Source of the DNA: Roseinatronobacter monicus
GTDB taxonomy: Bacteria; Pseudomonadota; Alphaproteobacteria; Rhodobacterales; Rhodobacteraceae
DNA length: 64,000 nucleotides
Reading direction: 5' to 3'
Assembly (NCBI RefSeq): GCF_006716865.1
Contig: NZ_VFPT01000001.1
Coordinates: forward strand, 2,909,001 to 2,973,000
The first letter of the stretch is position 1, and each line of letters opens with the position of its first letter. The notes under the pieces are model-generated. The model was not told the origin of the DNA, ran no database searches, and saw only the letters and a list, made by a program, of their open reading frames with translations. This document shows positions 62,441 through 64,000 of this stretch, piece after piece. Both the position numbers and the translations under genes were made by a program.

Positions 62441-64000
62441 TTATTTCAGTCTTAGCGCGTTCAGCGTCACCGATATGGACGAGATCGACATGATTGCCGC
62501 CGCCCAAAGCGGTGTCGCATACCCGAACAGCGCGACCGGCACGAAGATGACATTATATATGCCTGATTGCCAGAAATTCTCGCGGATGCGCTTCATCGCG
62601 GTTTTGGACATGCGCACGGCGTCCGCCACAGGCGTGATATCGCGCCCCAGCAGCACCATGTCAGACGCCGCGCGCGCGGCATCCAGCGCCGAGGCGGGCG
62701 AAATCGAGACATGCGCCGCTGACAACGCCACCGTGTCATTCAGCCCATCTCCCACCATCAGCACCTTGTGACCCGCCGCTTGCAATGTGGTGATCTTGTC
62801 GGCCTTGTCCTGCGGCAAGGCACCGGCCAGCCAATCGGTGATATTCAGGCGCGCGGCCATGTCCTGAACAGCACCCTCCACATCGCCCGAGATCAGCCAG
62901 ACGCTTTTGCCCTGCGCCTGCAAGCCCGCGACCACATCGGCGGCACCGGGGCGCAACTGATCCGCGAAGGTGAAGGCATGGGTTTCGCCCCCAAGGGACA
63001 GATAGGCCGCAGTGGTGGTGCGGGGGGTCGCCCCCACCCATGCGGCACGGCCCAGCCGCACGCGCTGCCCCTGCCATTGTGCTTCCATGCCATAGCCTGG
63101 CTGCTCGTTCAGTGCATCCAGTGGTGCAGGGGACACACCACGTTCACGCAGCGCATGTGCCAAAGCCTGCGCCAACGGGTGGCTGGACGCATCTGCCAGC
63201 GCCATCGCAACACGCGCCACATCCGGGCCATGCTGGTCCAGATTGGTGGGCACAGGTGTTCCCATCGTCAATGTGCCGGTTTTGTCAAAGACCACCGTGT
63301 CCACTTCGGCCAGCCGCTCCAATGCAGTGCCATCCTTGATAAGCAGACCTTTGCGAAACATCTTGCCACTGGCCGAGGTCACAACCGCAGGCACTGCAAG
63401 GCCCAGCGCACAAGGGCAGGTGATAATCAGACTTGCCACAGCAATATTCATCGACAGGCGCAAATCGCCGCCCGACAGATACATCCAGACCAGAAATGCC
63501 CCGAAAGACAGGATCGGGATGGTCGGCGCATAGGCGCTGGCCGCGCGTTCGGCAGCAGTGGTGTAGCGCGTGCGCGCCGATTCCGCATTGGCAACCAGAT
63601 CGGCCATGCGGTGCAAGGAACTGTCCTTGCCCGCCGCCGTGACGCGGACCTGCAACGGGCCGGTCAGATTGACCTCGCCCGCGCTGACGATCACACCTTG
63701 CCCCGCAAACACCGGCAACGTCTCGCCCGTCAGAAGCGAGCGGTCAATCTCGGACTTGCCCGCAATGACTTCGCCATCCACGGGCATCCGCCCGCCGGGG
63801 CGTACCAGCACCACATCGCCCACAGCCAGAGTGGCCACCGGGACGACGATTTCGACCCCGTCCACCAGCCGCGTCGCGCGCGGCACTTCCAGCGCGGCCA
63901 GTTCCTGCGCGGCAGAACGCGCCACAGCCCGCGCCCGAAAATCCAGATAGCGCCCCGCCAAAAGGAAGAAGATCAGCATGACGACTGCTTCAAAATAGGC
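62441..64000 (-). CDS. ccoI: copper-transporting P-type ATPase CcoI, N-terminus cut by window end
   Basis: The frame continues through the right edge; about 520 C-terminal residues are present. The actuator TGET (SLLTGETLP), the membrane CPC metal site (TCPCALGLAVP), the phosphorylation motif DKTGT, the HP motif (SSHPLAQ) and the hinge GDGLNDT are all visible in order, so this is a PIB-type copper ATPase. Followed by ccoS, it is best read as CcoI, which exports copper for cbb3 oxidase assembly. The metal-binding domain and ccoG/ccoH should lie to the right. Confidence 0.93.
   Translation of the reverse strand, partial: AYFEAVVMLIFFLLAGRYLDFRARAVARSAAQELAALEVPRATRLVDGVEIVVPVATLAVGDVVLVRPGGRMPVDGEVIAGKSEIDRSLLTGETLPVFAGQGVIVSAGEVNLTGPLQVRVTAAGKDSSLHRMADLVANAESARTRYTTAAERAASAYAPTIPILSFGAFLVWMYLSGGDLRLSMNIAVASLIITCPCALGLAVPAVVTSASGKMFRKGLLIKDGTALERLAEVDTVVFDKTGTLTMGTPVPTNLDQHGPDVARVAMALADASSHPLAQALAHALRERGVSPAPLDALNEQPGYGMEAQWQGQRVRLGRAAWVGATPRTTTAAYLSLGGETHAFTFADQLRPGAADVVAGLQAQGKSVWLISGDVEGAVQDMAARLNITDWLAGALPQDKADKITTLQAAGHKVLMVGDGLNDTVALSAAHVSISPASALDAARAASDMVLLGRDITPVADAVRMSKTAMKRIRENFWQSGIYNVIFVPVALFGYATPLWAAAIMSISSISVTLNALRLK

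Overview
The window is a chromosomal segment of a high-GC alphaproteobacterium, most likely a member of the Rhodobacterales (Rhodobacteraceae/Roseobacteraceae). The grounds are the rpmH-rnpA-yidD-yidC-MOSC-yihA-argB gene order, a continuous str/S10/spc/alpha ribosomal superoperon with adk but no rpmJ or rpsD, an ATP12-type F1 assembly chaperone, a plant-type GshA, ccoI-ccoS, and general codon use. Genus cannot be set from the sequence alone.

Layout. 1-6.0 kb is accessory metabolism: the end of a TRAP transporter permease coupled to an alpha/beta hydrolase, a MarR regulator with a Tat-exported Acg-type flavoprotein, a DJ-1/PfpI protein, and a BCCT osmolyte transporter with its own promoter. 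6.0-6.74 kb is non-coding and holds inverted repeats that look like the ends of a small mobile element, next to tRNA-Arg(ACG). 6.9-10.4 kb (minus) is an orphan histidine kinase, a MerA-like flavoprotein and a TVP38/DedA membrane protein. 10.7-17.8 kb (plus) is the rpmH to sixA-like run. 17.8-23.1 kb (minus) is ATP12, a HAD phosphatase, an RluC-type pseudouridine synthase, RarA and a DegP-type protease.

23.2-42.1 kb (minus) is the translation and transcription block. In transcription order it reads rpsL-rpsG-fusA-tuf-rpsJ-rplC-rplD-rplW-rplB-rpsS-rplV-rpsC-rplP, then rpmC-rpsQ-rplN-rplX-rplE-rpsN-rpsH-rplF-rplR-rpsE-rpmD-rplO-secY-adk, then rpsM-rpsK-rpoA-rplQ. It is preceded by a two-gene glycosyltransferase/DMT-exporter insert and by rplJ-rplL-rpoB-rpoC (44.1-53.9 kb). 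Promoter-like and terminator-like signals suggest separate transcription starts before rplJ, rpsL, rpmC and rpsM, so the continuous gene order hides a segmented transcription plan. Several wide gaps hold strong hairpins or palindromic repeats.

54.1-64 kb holds a small coiled-coil membrane protein, an OmpA-family protein, ubiA, rsmE, an APH-like kinase, gshA, an LpxL-like acyltransferase, ccoS and a truncated ccoI.

I found no convincing new multi-gene system. The window is mostly conserved housekeeping DNA. The most interesting material is in the gaps: the inverted-repeat remnant near tRNA-Arg, the tandem hairpins between rplL and rpoB, the terminator/promoter switches inside the ribosomal superoperon, and a small family of palindromic repeats around tuf and rpoBC. 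All promoter and terminator calls were made by eye.
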